From contig NC_064005.1 of the NCBI RefSeq assembly GCF_932276165.1, positions 7,316,001 through 7,380,000 on the forward strand: a stretch of 64,000 nt of DNA, given 5' to 3'. Made by a program: the position numbers and the translations under genes. This stretch comes from Plutella xylostella (lineage: Eukaryota > Arthropoda > Insecta > Lepidoptera > Plutellidae). The notes beneath the pieces were generated by a model. It was not told the origin of the DNA and did no database searches. It saw only the letters and a list, made by a program, of their open reading frames with translations. Shown piece by piece: positions 9,331 through 21,300 of the stretch (position 1 is its first letter; each line of letters begins with the position of its first letter).

Positions 9331-12300
9331 CTGTTGGAGAAATGGGGTAAGTTAGTGATGAGAATTACTAGCGATAAACGTTATTGTAAAGCGAAGAATG
9401 TTCGGTTGCGGTTTGATTTAATTACTTAATTGTTTTTATGAAGTATGTTAAGAATGGCTGGGTCAATTTTGAATGACTTAGGGTGCGTTGCACCATTTAA
9501 CTTTAACTATTACAAACGTCACATCGTCTGTCAAAGCATCGGTTAAGCGAAAAATTGGTTGCACCATTCAACTATGGTTAAAATGACGTCATAACTTTAA
9601 CGATAACCATAACCACCCCATGTTGGCCGGTTACTGTTAAAGTTAAAGTCAGGTAGCTGTCAAACCCGTTGTATAACCTCAAAGTAACAGTATTACGTAC
9701 AAATATTAATATTCAATAATTCTTATCATGTCGCTTCTACGTGAAATAGTGCTTGAAACAAGTTCCTCAGAAATTGAGATTGAGGTGGAATAAGTACGGA
9801 ACTTACGAAATATGAAGAGAAAGGTGTAATTTCAGAGAACTGATAGATTCGCAGGTTCCAGGTCTCAAAAATGTGGCTCGTGTGTTGGCTTTAAAACTAG
9901 AACCTTTCTTACTGCCTCCAACGACGAAGTAAGTGCACCTATTATTATGTTGTAGGTGTAATGATCATCTTCACCTCCAAATAAGCGTCCACTTCTAGCC
10001 ATAGGCTCTTCCAAGGAGCGAAACAACACTGTGCCCTCGGCCTTCCTTATCCAGCCACTACCGGCTACCTGCGTAACTCTTTAATTGAATAACCTTGTTT
10101 TCAGAAATTTTGCAATCAGATAGATAGATAGATAGATAGATAAAGCGTTTATTTGATCCACTTTCTTACATACACAACAAATCACAATTACAGATATACA
10201 CATTTGTACTTATAACTAGGTAAATAGTAGCTATGATAAAGACAGGTTTGTACTTAGCAGGTTGTGTGTTGAAGCGGACCAAAAGGGTGAAGTAACTCAG
10301 CGTGGATGTTTACTCCAGGAGCAAACCGCTGATTTTCAGTTACCTCCCATTTAATTGTTCCAAGGGTGCCGAATTACATAAATTGTGAGCAAAAAAAACT
10401 ACTTAAAATATATTGTTTTGAAGAAAAATTACCTATTTTAGTTTGATAATGTTGTAAAGGTGTGCAGCTAACCAGCAAGAGACACAGGGTCGTACTCAGT
10501 GGATGACAGAGCACCCACCATAGTATTAATATTGCATGAATGTATTTATTGTTAGACGATCTGCGCCGGATGTAACAAAAATATAGAAAATATGTAATGA
10601 ATAAATAGTTATTGTAGATAACTAAATTTGTTATCAAGTCTTTTGCTTAATAAGAAGAAACAATTTTATTTTATTTTTAAAATTAATTTTATTTTTTAAG
10701 AGCCTTATAGGTGGTGGAATATTATTCCAGCATTTTGTTGCTTGATAACGGAAACTTCCTTCAAACGCGGCGCTAACATGTTTAGGGACAGACAAAATTG
10801 GGCGGAAAGATCTAGTACCATACCTGTCATGAAAAGGGGAGAAACAAAGTTTAGAAAACAAGTATTCAGGTTTTTGAAACTTTAACACGTCGAAAACTAG
10901 GCTACAAGTATGCAGGTACCTTCGGGCCTCCATGTTTAGCATGGATGCTTTATTTAGAAAAGGAGTAATGTGTCCTCGAGGTGGTACGTCAAAACAAAAA
11001 CGACAGCAGGCGTTTTGCACCCGCTGTATTAGACGCCGAGTTCGCTCAAGAAGACAAGGGCCGTAAACAGTATCTCCATAATTCAGCCTAGAGAGGATTA
11101 GAGTCTCACACAGCGTAATGCGTACTTTTTCTGTTAGTAAGGAGCTAATCACTCAAATACAGAAATATATCAATGAAAATAAGGACAGAACTAAGAAGAG
11201 TGCAGCCCATTATTGTGGCTACGGCATAGCTGCATAATATATTATGTAAACAAAATAGAGACCCTGTGCTGTACCACCAGCTAGGTTTTTTATGATGATT
11301 CATCATCTGATGAAGAGGAACCTGTCTATGCAGTTAACAGGAATGATGAGCATAATCGAAGGATGTCAATAAATAATTATTTTAATAGATTACATCGTTA
11401 GTTTTTATTTCAACTTGTTAAGAATTAATTAATAAGATAATTAATAATAAAGGTTTCTATTCTATTATGTAGTCTGAGCCTATCTGAAACCTAGTTAAAC
11501 ATTGTGAGAGATATGGCGTTTCGACTTTCTCCGTGTTCGGCATCATAAGGGTCACAGTGACAGTTAAACAAAGTCCATTTTTCTCTCCACCTTTAATTTG
11601 CAAGGTGCGGGTGCCTATATAAATAGAGTGAGTCGCCCGCGCGCCTCAGTTGGTTTTTGATTTTTGAAGTGAACACTTCGGCAAAATGGCTCAATGTAGC
11701 CACGGTTCTCGTCGGCTTCGCTCCGACGGGGAAAAATATAATATTGAATTTGCGGAGTCCTCGCTGCCGGGAGCTGTAGCGTGATGCGGACCAGGCGGCG
11801 CGGGGCCTGCCGGCCATTGCTGAGGATTTCGCAACGAAGGTTTGAGTTGATAAGCCGTGAGTAAAATGCTATTATTTACTGCTTTTAAAAGCTCAGCCAC
11901 TGGTCATAATGCTCCGGCGCTTGGGGTTTTTATCCCTCGCAGTAGGGTCCGATTCAATAGTCGTGGTGATGATTGATCACATATTCCGGTCCTACTAGTG
12001 GCGCTTGAGCTAGATACTTACATTAATGACCGCTTTAAGTAAAGCAAATACTGTTAATTTTATACAGGAACAAAATAATAAAAATATATTTTTCTACCCT
12101 CAATTTCTAATATTTTTAGAAAACAGTTGATAAAAACTTTGCTATTACAATAATGCACTTGATTATAGCTTATGTAAGGCTTTACAAACAGGAGCTTTCC
12201 AGGACCGTCATAGGATTTTTTACAGGAAGCACGTGGCTCCGAGTTTCAGTATGTTGGGACATTGTGGCATGTGCGGCGAGTAATGTGATCCGCCGGTACC

Positions 12301-15300
12301 TACCCGCTGAGGGTAGGCAGGCCGATTCGGTGAAATTGAAGTTTCGTGTAACCTGCACCCGGCCCTGTGCTCCCGCGCTGGCCGCCGCCGCCGTCTCGTG
12401 GCACCTGCATCGCAGCGTACACCCGGCCCTGCGCTCGTGCCCTGGCCACCGGTTCGTGCCACCTGCATCGCAGCATACACCCGGCCCTGTGCTCCTGCGC
12501 TGGCCGCCGTCTCGTGCCACCTGCATCGCAGCGTACACCCGGTCCTGGCCCTGGCCACTGGTTTGTGGTACCTGCATCGCTGCATAGACCCAGCCATGCA
12601 CTCCTGCCCTGGCGGCTGTACACCCGGTCCAGGCCCAGGCCACCGTCTTGTGCCACCTGCATCGCAGCGTACACCCGGTCCTGGCCCTGGCCACCGGTTT
12701 GTGCTACCTGCATCGCTGCATAGACCCAGCCATGTACTCCTGCCCTGGCGGCTGTGTTGTCCCACCTGCATCGCTGCGCACACCTGGCACTCCTGTTCTG
12801 GTTGCCAGATCCAAACGCCCCCTGTCTGGGAAGAGATTTCATGCTCAGCGGAACCGCCTGCACTATTGCTAGCACGGTCATCATCATCATCAGCCATCAT
12901 TATGAGTGACTTATTTAGAAGGTATATAGGAACGTGCGCTATTCATCAGTGATTTTGGCATATGCAGACGAACGTTTACTGCCAAGGTTGGTCATGTTAG
13001 CCATACAAGGGCACACCAACGAAGCCTGAGTAACCACCTGCAGTCGCCGTAGCCGCATCGGCATGGATGACAACAAATCGGGTAACGTGCACCGCTTCTA
13101 AAAGTGTTATAGCACCTCAATTTGATGCCTCCGCTGAGGTAGGGTATTCTATTAAAGCAGCTTTCTTCTGAACTGCCCAAAGTGACCTGTAGACTGCTCC
13201 TGGGGATAGTTGTGCAATAAATTTTTTATTTCGATGTCTCTGCTGAAGAAACTGTCTAATGCAGCTTTTGTTCTAAACTGCCTAAAGATCATTGGACTGC
13301 TCATGGGAATGGTGACGCACGGTAAGTACAGGAGCGTTACTCTATACTGATGAGAAACGAACGAACGAGAGCTGTCGTGCAATCGGCACGTTTAATACAT
13401 ACAAACAGATAGAGCGGCTCGCGCCGCAGTGCACTGAAAGTTCGTTTTTCGTCATATAAAGTGACCCCCCAGACACTATCTTAAGTGTCATGACACATCG
13501 GCAGATTCCAGCTTTGAGTCTTTTCTTTTCTCGGCTATGAGCAAAGTGAATTAATTCCTGATTTCGTGAAAGTCGCTGTTGCTATACCATACCGCTTCAC
13601 AAGTTACCGAATTTATTATGATCCTACTGTCGGGTGATCATGATCGGAGTGTCATCGTGGTTTCTGAGTGGCACCATATTAGCTGTCTTCCTTATGTCCC
13701 AGTGGATTGTGAGTGTGTATCCGAGCTCTTTGTTGAAAAATGCGTGAACCTCCTACGAAGCAGCTGTCTACTAGTTGTGTATCGAATAAATCGATGGATA
13801 GTAACGGTGCTCTTGCACGAGACGACTACCTTTTGGTAAAATTATAACTTCCACTATTCTGGGAACATGCATATACCTACTGTGTACTGTGTATCACATC
13901 ACGTATAGCCGCAGCCCTACTCAATGTACGGGGCTAGATAATAAACAATGGCAGTCGTCATTAAATTTCTATGAATTTCGAAGGTCATCATTTGGAGCAC
14001 AATCCAAAGTGTGAAAGTACCTATTCATGCCTAAACGGCTTCTCTAATGAAAATGTATTTTTAATTCGATTCTGGCGCAAACGTTTCATAACTATTTTTC
14101 AACACTGTATCTGCTGAAACTACTTAGACTGACTGGTTAAGGTGCAGACGTGCCGTTTTCACAATTCCATTTTGAGTAATCCTCAACTGTTTTATGGATC
14201 TTTCAGTTAGTTACGTAACTAGTTACCAAGTAAAAAATTACATGTGTCATGCTCGTACTCGCATCTCATTTAGGAGCTCTCTGGCCTCTAGCTGAAGGCT
14301 AGAACTGGTATATATATCTACTAAGCTAGTACAGAGTTATAACCGGGAGCGGTGACGTGGTAGCTGCTTGATTTATTAGAGTTTGCTGAAAACTTTCTAA
14401 ATAAGTAATAATTATTAGTCATAATATTAACTCTTCGCAGTTCTTTCAGAATGCAATACCAGGTCGCTGAAGTAGGTAACCTTCCTTAGCTGGACAACAA
14501 CAAGCCTTTTTGTTTTAAAGAATGTCGCAGTTATTCGCCGTTCCACTGTCATATCGATGTCCAAGGACTTTTTCTTGGGTATAGCTAACTACCTAAGTTT
14601 ACCTATAGATAGCCGCAAGCTATCGGCTGTTGGCGAACTGTCAGTTCTGATTTATAAGTCAGGCTCGAGGTGGCTCGTCCAACTGTCCATGTTCCTGCCA
14701 CCATGATTGTTGCTTCCACAGATTAGAGAGTCTATGTTGGCTGTCGTTGCATCAGGTCTGATCAGGTACAACGAACATCTTTACGTACCATCTTTATTTA
14801 ATCGAGCTATTTTATTTTGTTTTATCTAGGTTGACTTAATGGTTTCAAAATCGAACCTACAACAATGTAAGTAGGTACCTACCTACGTACCTTTGAAGTT
14901 GCAACAAGGCGAAGCCTTAAGGTTTTGGCCGAGACCTGCCTTTAGTGTTGACGAACATACCTAAAGGTGACCTTGTTAATGTTTTTCATATGAAGTACTG
15001 AACATTTTACTTATCCTGGTGGCATGACTGATCATTTAGCCGGGTTTCGTTTATCAACTATTATAATTGTTATTGTTGTGTTAATCAATCTTTATTAATT
15101 GATGTCATCTACCAAGGAATGCTGCCAGAGCTCATAATATTCACACATGATGATACAGAATGATAGTAGCCGACAAAATCAGTGCAAAGGCTTATAAAAT
15201 AACTTTCCTTCCTAGTAGGACTGCACAGGAACTCGTTAACCGCCGAGTTAGTTAGAATACAAAATTAGACTGTGTGTTACTTGTCAATCTAGAATATGAA

Positions 15301-18300
15301 TATAGTGACCTGCATCATGTTTTGAAAAACTGAATACTTAGTTATCCGCCAGTGTCACAGCCTTCATCCAATCTTTTCCAGTAGCTGATGAGGCTGAGAT
15401 ATTTAGTAAAATTATCTTCCCTTCAAGCACCACTCCTCGTTCCAAGGACTAGATGCCGCGCCAGGTGTTGCAGGCCGTGTCGTCGTACAGGGCTGACTGA
15501 GCAGGTCCTCGAGGCTCCAGGGTCGGCTGCTGCATTTCTGAGGTCAGTCCAGAATTACATACCCTAGTCAGCATGTGCTGGCCTGAGCCCCAGCGGCCTG
15601 GATCGATATTCTACATTTTACAGCTTTTAAATATTGTTGCAAAGTATTTCACTGGTTCCATCCATTGGCTAGTGTATGTTAAAAATATTGCCTTGACAAT
15701 AACAATATTTTGATCAATAATTACTTATAAGTATTGCTTTCGAAGAGGCACTGTGTGTATCCATATGAATAAATACCTACCTATATGTATAGGTACATAC
15801 CTTCCATAACTTTCTGACAAGTGAGGAATAATAAGGAAGTACTTAAGTCTTATGTATACTTATACCTTTCTTTTTAGTATATCTATTACCTAGAAATCTA
15901 TGCATTATAAATTTATAGATTCAAATATTTATCTACTGATATACTCATCAGTAGCTTATGGGTCACAGTTGGTTTTCTCTCCACCATGCGATAATAAACA
16001 CATCTCACAATGTTTAACTAGGTTTCAGATAGGCTCAGACTACATAATAGACGCATTTTTCCTGAAATAAAAATGACATATTATGTATCTAGCCTATCTG
16101 AAACCTAGTCATTTCTGCATGGTGATATTACAACTGAGGCGCGCGGGCGACTCACTCTATTTATATAGGCACCCGCACCTTGCAAATTAAAGGTGGAGAG
16201 AAAAATGGACTTTGTTTAACTGTCACTGTGACCCTTATGATGCCGAACACGGAGAAAGTCGAAACGCCATATCTCTCACAATGTTTAACTAGGTTTCAGA
16301 TAGGCTAGATACATAATATGTCATTTTTATTTCAGGAAAAATGCGTCTATTCTATTCTCTGGGGGTGTAAGTACCTGCACCTGGCTCTCTCGAATGGAAC
16401 CTTTGTGCATATCCCCAAGGTCTAAACTGCCTTCCAAAGCTTGGACCATTTCTCCACTACGCTGGTACACTGCGGGTTGGTGGGTTCACATATCTAGATG
16501 TGCTAAATCTAGATAAGCAGGTTTCCTCACGATGTTTTCTTCACCGTAAGAGCGATGGTATACATTGTACTTATGTTAAAAGAACTCATTGGTACATGTC
16601 AGCGCCGGGATCGGACCCGCATCTCTCGCGTGAGAAGCGGGCGCTTACCCGACTGAGCTACCACCGCTCTTAATAAAGGCTTATTAGATTCTACTTTGTC
16701 GCGGGTTTTATTGATGATAATCTTTTGGTCAATATTTGGAGGAACAACAGACTTAGTTCCTATGACATGTTGACTTTGAGTGCTTTGACAGAGAATGACG
16801 GCTACAATGTACTCTGTGACGGCTTCAGTCCGACAGCTAGATTTGGTATTTGATGGTGTAACACGTTACAGTAAAATTTTAACTGTAACGACTCTGTCAT
16901 TGCTAAGTTTAACCTTAACTATTACGATAACCGGGATGTTGATGCAACCCACCCTAAGAACGAAAGGTTGAAGTAGATCGCAGTCACTGCATTCAATCCG
17001 TGACCACATACTGATAGAAGACATGCGTTAAACTTACATATCTGAAGAGATCGGTCAGTAGGGGCTATAAAAATAGGAAAATAAATAGAAATCCTTACCC
17101 ATAGTCTCCTGTTGCAGCTCTAGTTTGTACGCGGGGTTGTCGTACGGAGGTAACGACGAGTCCCGAGGGGCCGATGGCACGCCTGAAAGAAAATATGCTT
17201 TATATTCAGAAAATTAGGTTGCGGCGCTATGTTTGTGAAGATTGGCCGTGTGTTGGTAGCCGACTGAACTGTTAGAAGGGTTTTCACCGTGGTGAAAGAA
17301 TTGATCAGTCAGATTAGCATCAGCGAATTCCTATAAGGAACATAGGTGATTAATCACTCTATGAGGCTCCTTTTGTGCCCCTTCTTTCTTATCCTATATA
17401 TATAATGTCAAAAAAACTCAAAATACTCACTAGTAATAGGCACAGACCGCGGCCGGTGCCTCCTGACAACAATCAGCAGCAGCAGCAGCGAGGTCACTGC
17501 CCCCAGCGCCGCCACCACGCCCACCACCACCAGCGAGCCGTAGTAGTCGCCCCGCGTGGTGGTAGGCCCCCCGCGCGCGCCCAGCGATGATGCCTGCTCT
17601 ATCTCGTCTGCGGATGAGAGGGGATGAGTTAGAACTTGAAGAAGGGCATTAAATAAGGTCTGTAGCAGCGCTTATAAGAAAAAAACACTGTAAGAATCTG
17701 AGATCACGTGATGACTACGTATGATTCACGTGAGTATGTAAAATGTAAGTAAATAGATTTTAGACTACATAAGCAGACTAAGGCGGAGAAGGCTAGAGGG
17801 TCATTCAGCCCTTGACAGGCTTATGCCGGGTTGCCCCAACAAGAGACCTGTGATGCAATAATATTAAGGCATTTCCCCACAGTGGCATAGTTAATGGAAT
17901 TTGTGAATTTATAAAATGAAAACTCACTATCCACAGGAGAGTCTGAATCAGCTGGCTTCGTCATGATCTCCAGCACATTACTGGTCTTCACCTTCCCGTT
18001 AGTCAGGAATAACTCCAGCCACACTCGGCATCTGAAAACAGAAATACATTCGTAAATAAGTATCTTCAGTTTCTATTATATATGTATAAGTACCTCCTCA
18101 ATCGGATATCGTAGTAAATACAGAAAATTCCATCATGCGGATAATAGCAACCGCCATCTTGAACACAGAAAGCGCCATATTGCGGTTACAGCATCCGCCG
18201 CATCCGCCATTTTGAATTACACTACCATCTTAGACAGTTACTACTACTACTATACACGGCTCACCTGGTGTCGGGCTCCATGCCAGCCAGCAGCAGCTCA

Positions 18301-21300
18301 GTCCGCGTGTCCCTCGCCGCCAGCTGGAACGCGTCGTGTTCGCGCCCGCGCCCGCCGCCGCACGCGTGCGCGCCGCGGTACACGCGCACCCAGCGCTCTA
18401 CAGGCTCTAGATACTGTACCAAGCTAGCCATATTGCTTATAGCCAACGACCTCGTATACTATCATAAATACAACCAGCGCCATATTTATTACAGGGACCG
18501 CCATTTTGAATACAGTAACCGCCATCTTGCGGATATACTACCCGCCATTTTGAATACAACGACGGCCATCTTGCAGATACGACCGCCATCTTGAATATAG
18601 GAAGCGCCATCTTGGGGATATACGACCCACCATCTTGAATATAGCAAGCGCCATCTTGCAGATATAGCAACCGCCATTTTGAATACAGCCAGCGCCATCT
18701 TGCAGATATAGCAGCCGCCATTTAAAAAGGCTCCATGCCAGCCAGCAGCAGCTCAGTCCGCGTGTCCCTCGCCGCCAGCTGGAACGCGTCGTGTTCGCGC
18801 CCGCGCCCGCCGCCGCACGCGTGCGCGCCGCGGTACACGCGCACCCACCGCTCCGCACACTAGATACTGTACGAAGCGCCGTCTTGCTTATATGTATAGC
18901 CAGCGCCATCTTATACTATCCTAAATACAGCCAGCGCCATATTTATTGCAATGACCGCTATCTTGATGAAATAGCGGCCGCCATCTTGCAAATACAGCGG
19001 CCATCTTGTAGATACGGCCGCCATCTTGAATACAGCAAGCGCCATCTTGCGGATGTACCACACGCCATCTTGAATACAGCCAGCGCCATCTCGCAAATAT
19101 AGCAACCGCCATTATGAATTACACCACCATCTTTAACAGCTATCACTACTACAGTATCTATGTCTACATACCTAGTATCAGGCTCCATGCCAGCCAGCAG
19201 CAGCTCGGTCCGCGTGTCCCTCGCCGCCAGCTGGAACGCGTCGTGCTCGCGCCCGCGCCCGCCGCCGCACGCGTGCGCGCCGCGGTACACGCGCACCCAC
19301 CGCTCCGGGGGGGAGGGCACCCCGCGCCAGGTGATAGATGCTGAGGTGGACCCGACGGAGGCTGCTTCGATGGTGACGGACCAGTTGTAGGGGTCTGTGG
19401 AAGAGTGAGAATATGTTTATGGATAGGGAAATAATTTTTGGTTTGGATAACTGTAATATGTATGTAGTTAAGAGTTTATAGGATCTACTTTGACCATAAG
19501 AAGGTAGGTCCATAATGATAGTGGATTCTATGGTCCATTGGTGAGGGATAACAATTATTATTGGAAATTGGAAAGCACTGTTTGCTCTTACTAGTAAGTC
19601 CTGGCACGCATATGGCCTCTACCAGTCATCATGTTCATTAACGAAGTGAAACTCCCGTTGCATCCCTTACCAATATAAGGCTGCGTGACAAACTCCACAC
19701 TAGTCGGATCAAACAGCTTAACGACAGCCCGGGGCGGTGGCACCAGCACCAGCGAGGCCTCGTAGCGGTTGCCGGAACTCAGGTCCACCGTAGAGAACAC
19801 ACTATACCAAGCGCCATGATGCTTATACGTAAAGCAAGCGCCATCTTGGGTAGAGTGACCGCCATGTTGAATTTATTCAGCGCCATCTTGCAGACCAAAA
19901 TACCGCCACCTTGGATACAACGCGCTCCATACACGCTTTACGCTTTTTTATTCGAGAGATTATGAATAAAACCGACATACTCATGGTCAGCTTTCTCTAA
20001 CTATCTACCCTAAATTCCTTACCAATATAAGGCTGCGTGACAAACTCCACACTAGTCGGGTCGAACAGCTCCACGACGGCCCGGGGTGGCGGCACCAGCA
20101 CCAGCGACGCCTCGTAGCGGCTGCCGGGGCGCAGGTCCGCCAGCTCCGCGGTGGAGCGGCTGTGGTGCAGCAGCTCCGTCATCAGATAGATGGGTGTGCC
20201 CACTGGACGGTATCTGGAAAAAGCCAATTGATAATTGAGTGGATTAGAAAATGGTTAGTCCAGTTTTATTGGAACACTTTATTCTGTTATTAGAGGGTGA
20301 CAATAGATAAAGAAAATTACTAGAATTAATGTTCCTAATAGTCTACTTTGGGAAGTATAATTAAATTCTAGTTTAATTGAATTGGTGTAGACCATTGAAA
20401 ACCGATAAGGAATATACCTTATTCAGCATGGAAAATCGCTAAAAAGTATTGATCAGCACGAAAAAGAATATAGTGACTTACCTGACTTGAATACCATCGA
20501 TCAGCAACAGTTCGTCTTCAGAGAAGTGCCTCCAGATGACGTGCGCCGCGGTGTCATTGACCTCCACCACTGTCAGCTTGCAGTCCACTGGTCTACGCTT
20601 CTCTTCCACCTGAGAATTAAAATAAACTTTACCTATATGCCTTCGTTTAAAAGGAAGAGGATTTCCTAAAACATACATAGTTTACATAGGAACTAAGGGT
20701 CAACGCCTGCTTTCGGCATCGGCAGGCATCAGGAATACATTACTTTTTACATCATAATACATTAACTTCATGGAAATAAAGTTGATTTTTCTATGATAAT
20801 ATGGACGGACTAACAAAAATACCGCTTCAGCATGAATCATGGAAATTTCTACTTTATTACACGATGTTAATGTATAATGCTATTTTTCATCAACAATCTT
20901 GATGCCTGCCGATGCCGATAATGGGCGCCGACCCTAAGGGACTTGACTCTACTGACGCTATCACTTTTTATTACAATGAATAATAAAAAAAAGACTTGAA
21001 TTTCACTACTACCAAAAAACCACATCCCGCAAGGGTAGTTGACGTAGCACAAAGCACACTGAACCGATGACTTTAGACAGGTAGTCGGTATTATTTGCGC
21101 GAGAAGGCTGTTGACTGAGCGGGTGTTATAATGTGGAATTTATCTTTGTTCAAAGCTCAGTAAACACTCATATATGCTTTTCAGACTGAGAGGTATTGTT
21201 AATATGGATACACTTATAATAGCCTATCATGCATATGTGGCATCCACACTTCGTTATGGGATAATTTTTTGGGGCAACTGCACTAAAAAAGATACAATAT

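Larger units (their letters stand above)
11771..17098. other. Remainder of the last sas intron
   Basis: Apart from the minisatellite, foldback element, SINE and a Harbinger-like end near 16790-16966, I see no coding signal or structured RNA between 12.9 and 15.9 kb; sequence there is ordinary AT-rich intron. Confidence 0.4.
18120..19160. repeat. GCCATCTT minisatellite interleaved with exon 14 copies
   Basis: Units of roughly 25 bp of the form (A/G)CCGCCATCTTGAATACAG recur at 18145-18225, 18470-18725 and 18885-19130, with a smaller outlier at 19805-19925. By eye there are about 30 GCCATCTT or GCCATTTT cores, all in one orientation. The block 18411-18500 is also homologous to 18865-18960, so exon copy plus array were duplicated together. 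Confidence 0.85.

Noticed and set aside
12182..12952. Several long frames (up to 226 codons) on both strands
   Set aside because: They follow from the 58-bp repeat; no frame has protein-like non-repetitive sequence or splice context.
16600..16668. Possible tRNA gene on the minus strand
   Set aside because: The tRNA-like head is followed by a typical SINE body; pairing of the acceptor ends is not seen.
18437..19320. Frames reading repeated ARWRWLYSKWR-type peptides
   Set aside because: Translation of the GCCATCTT minisatellite; all three frames read similar repeats.
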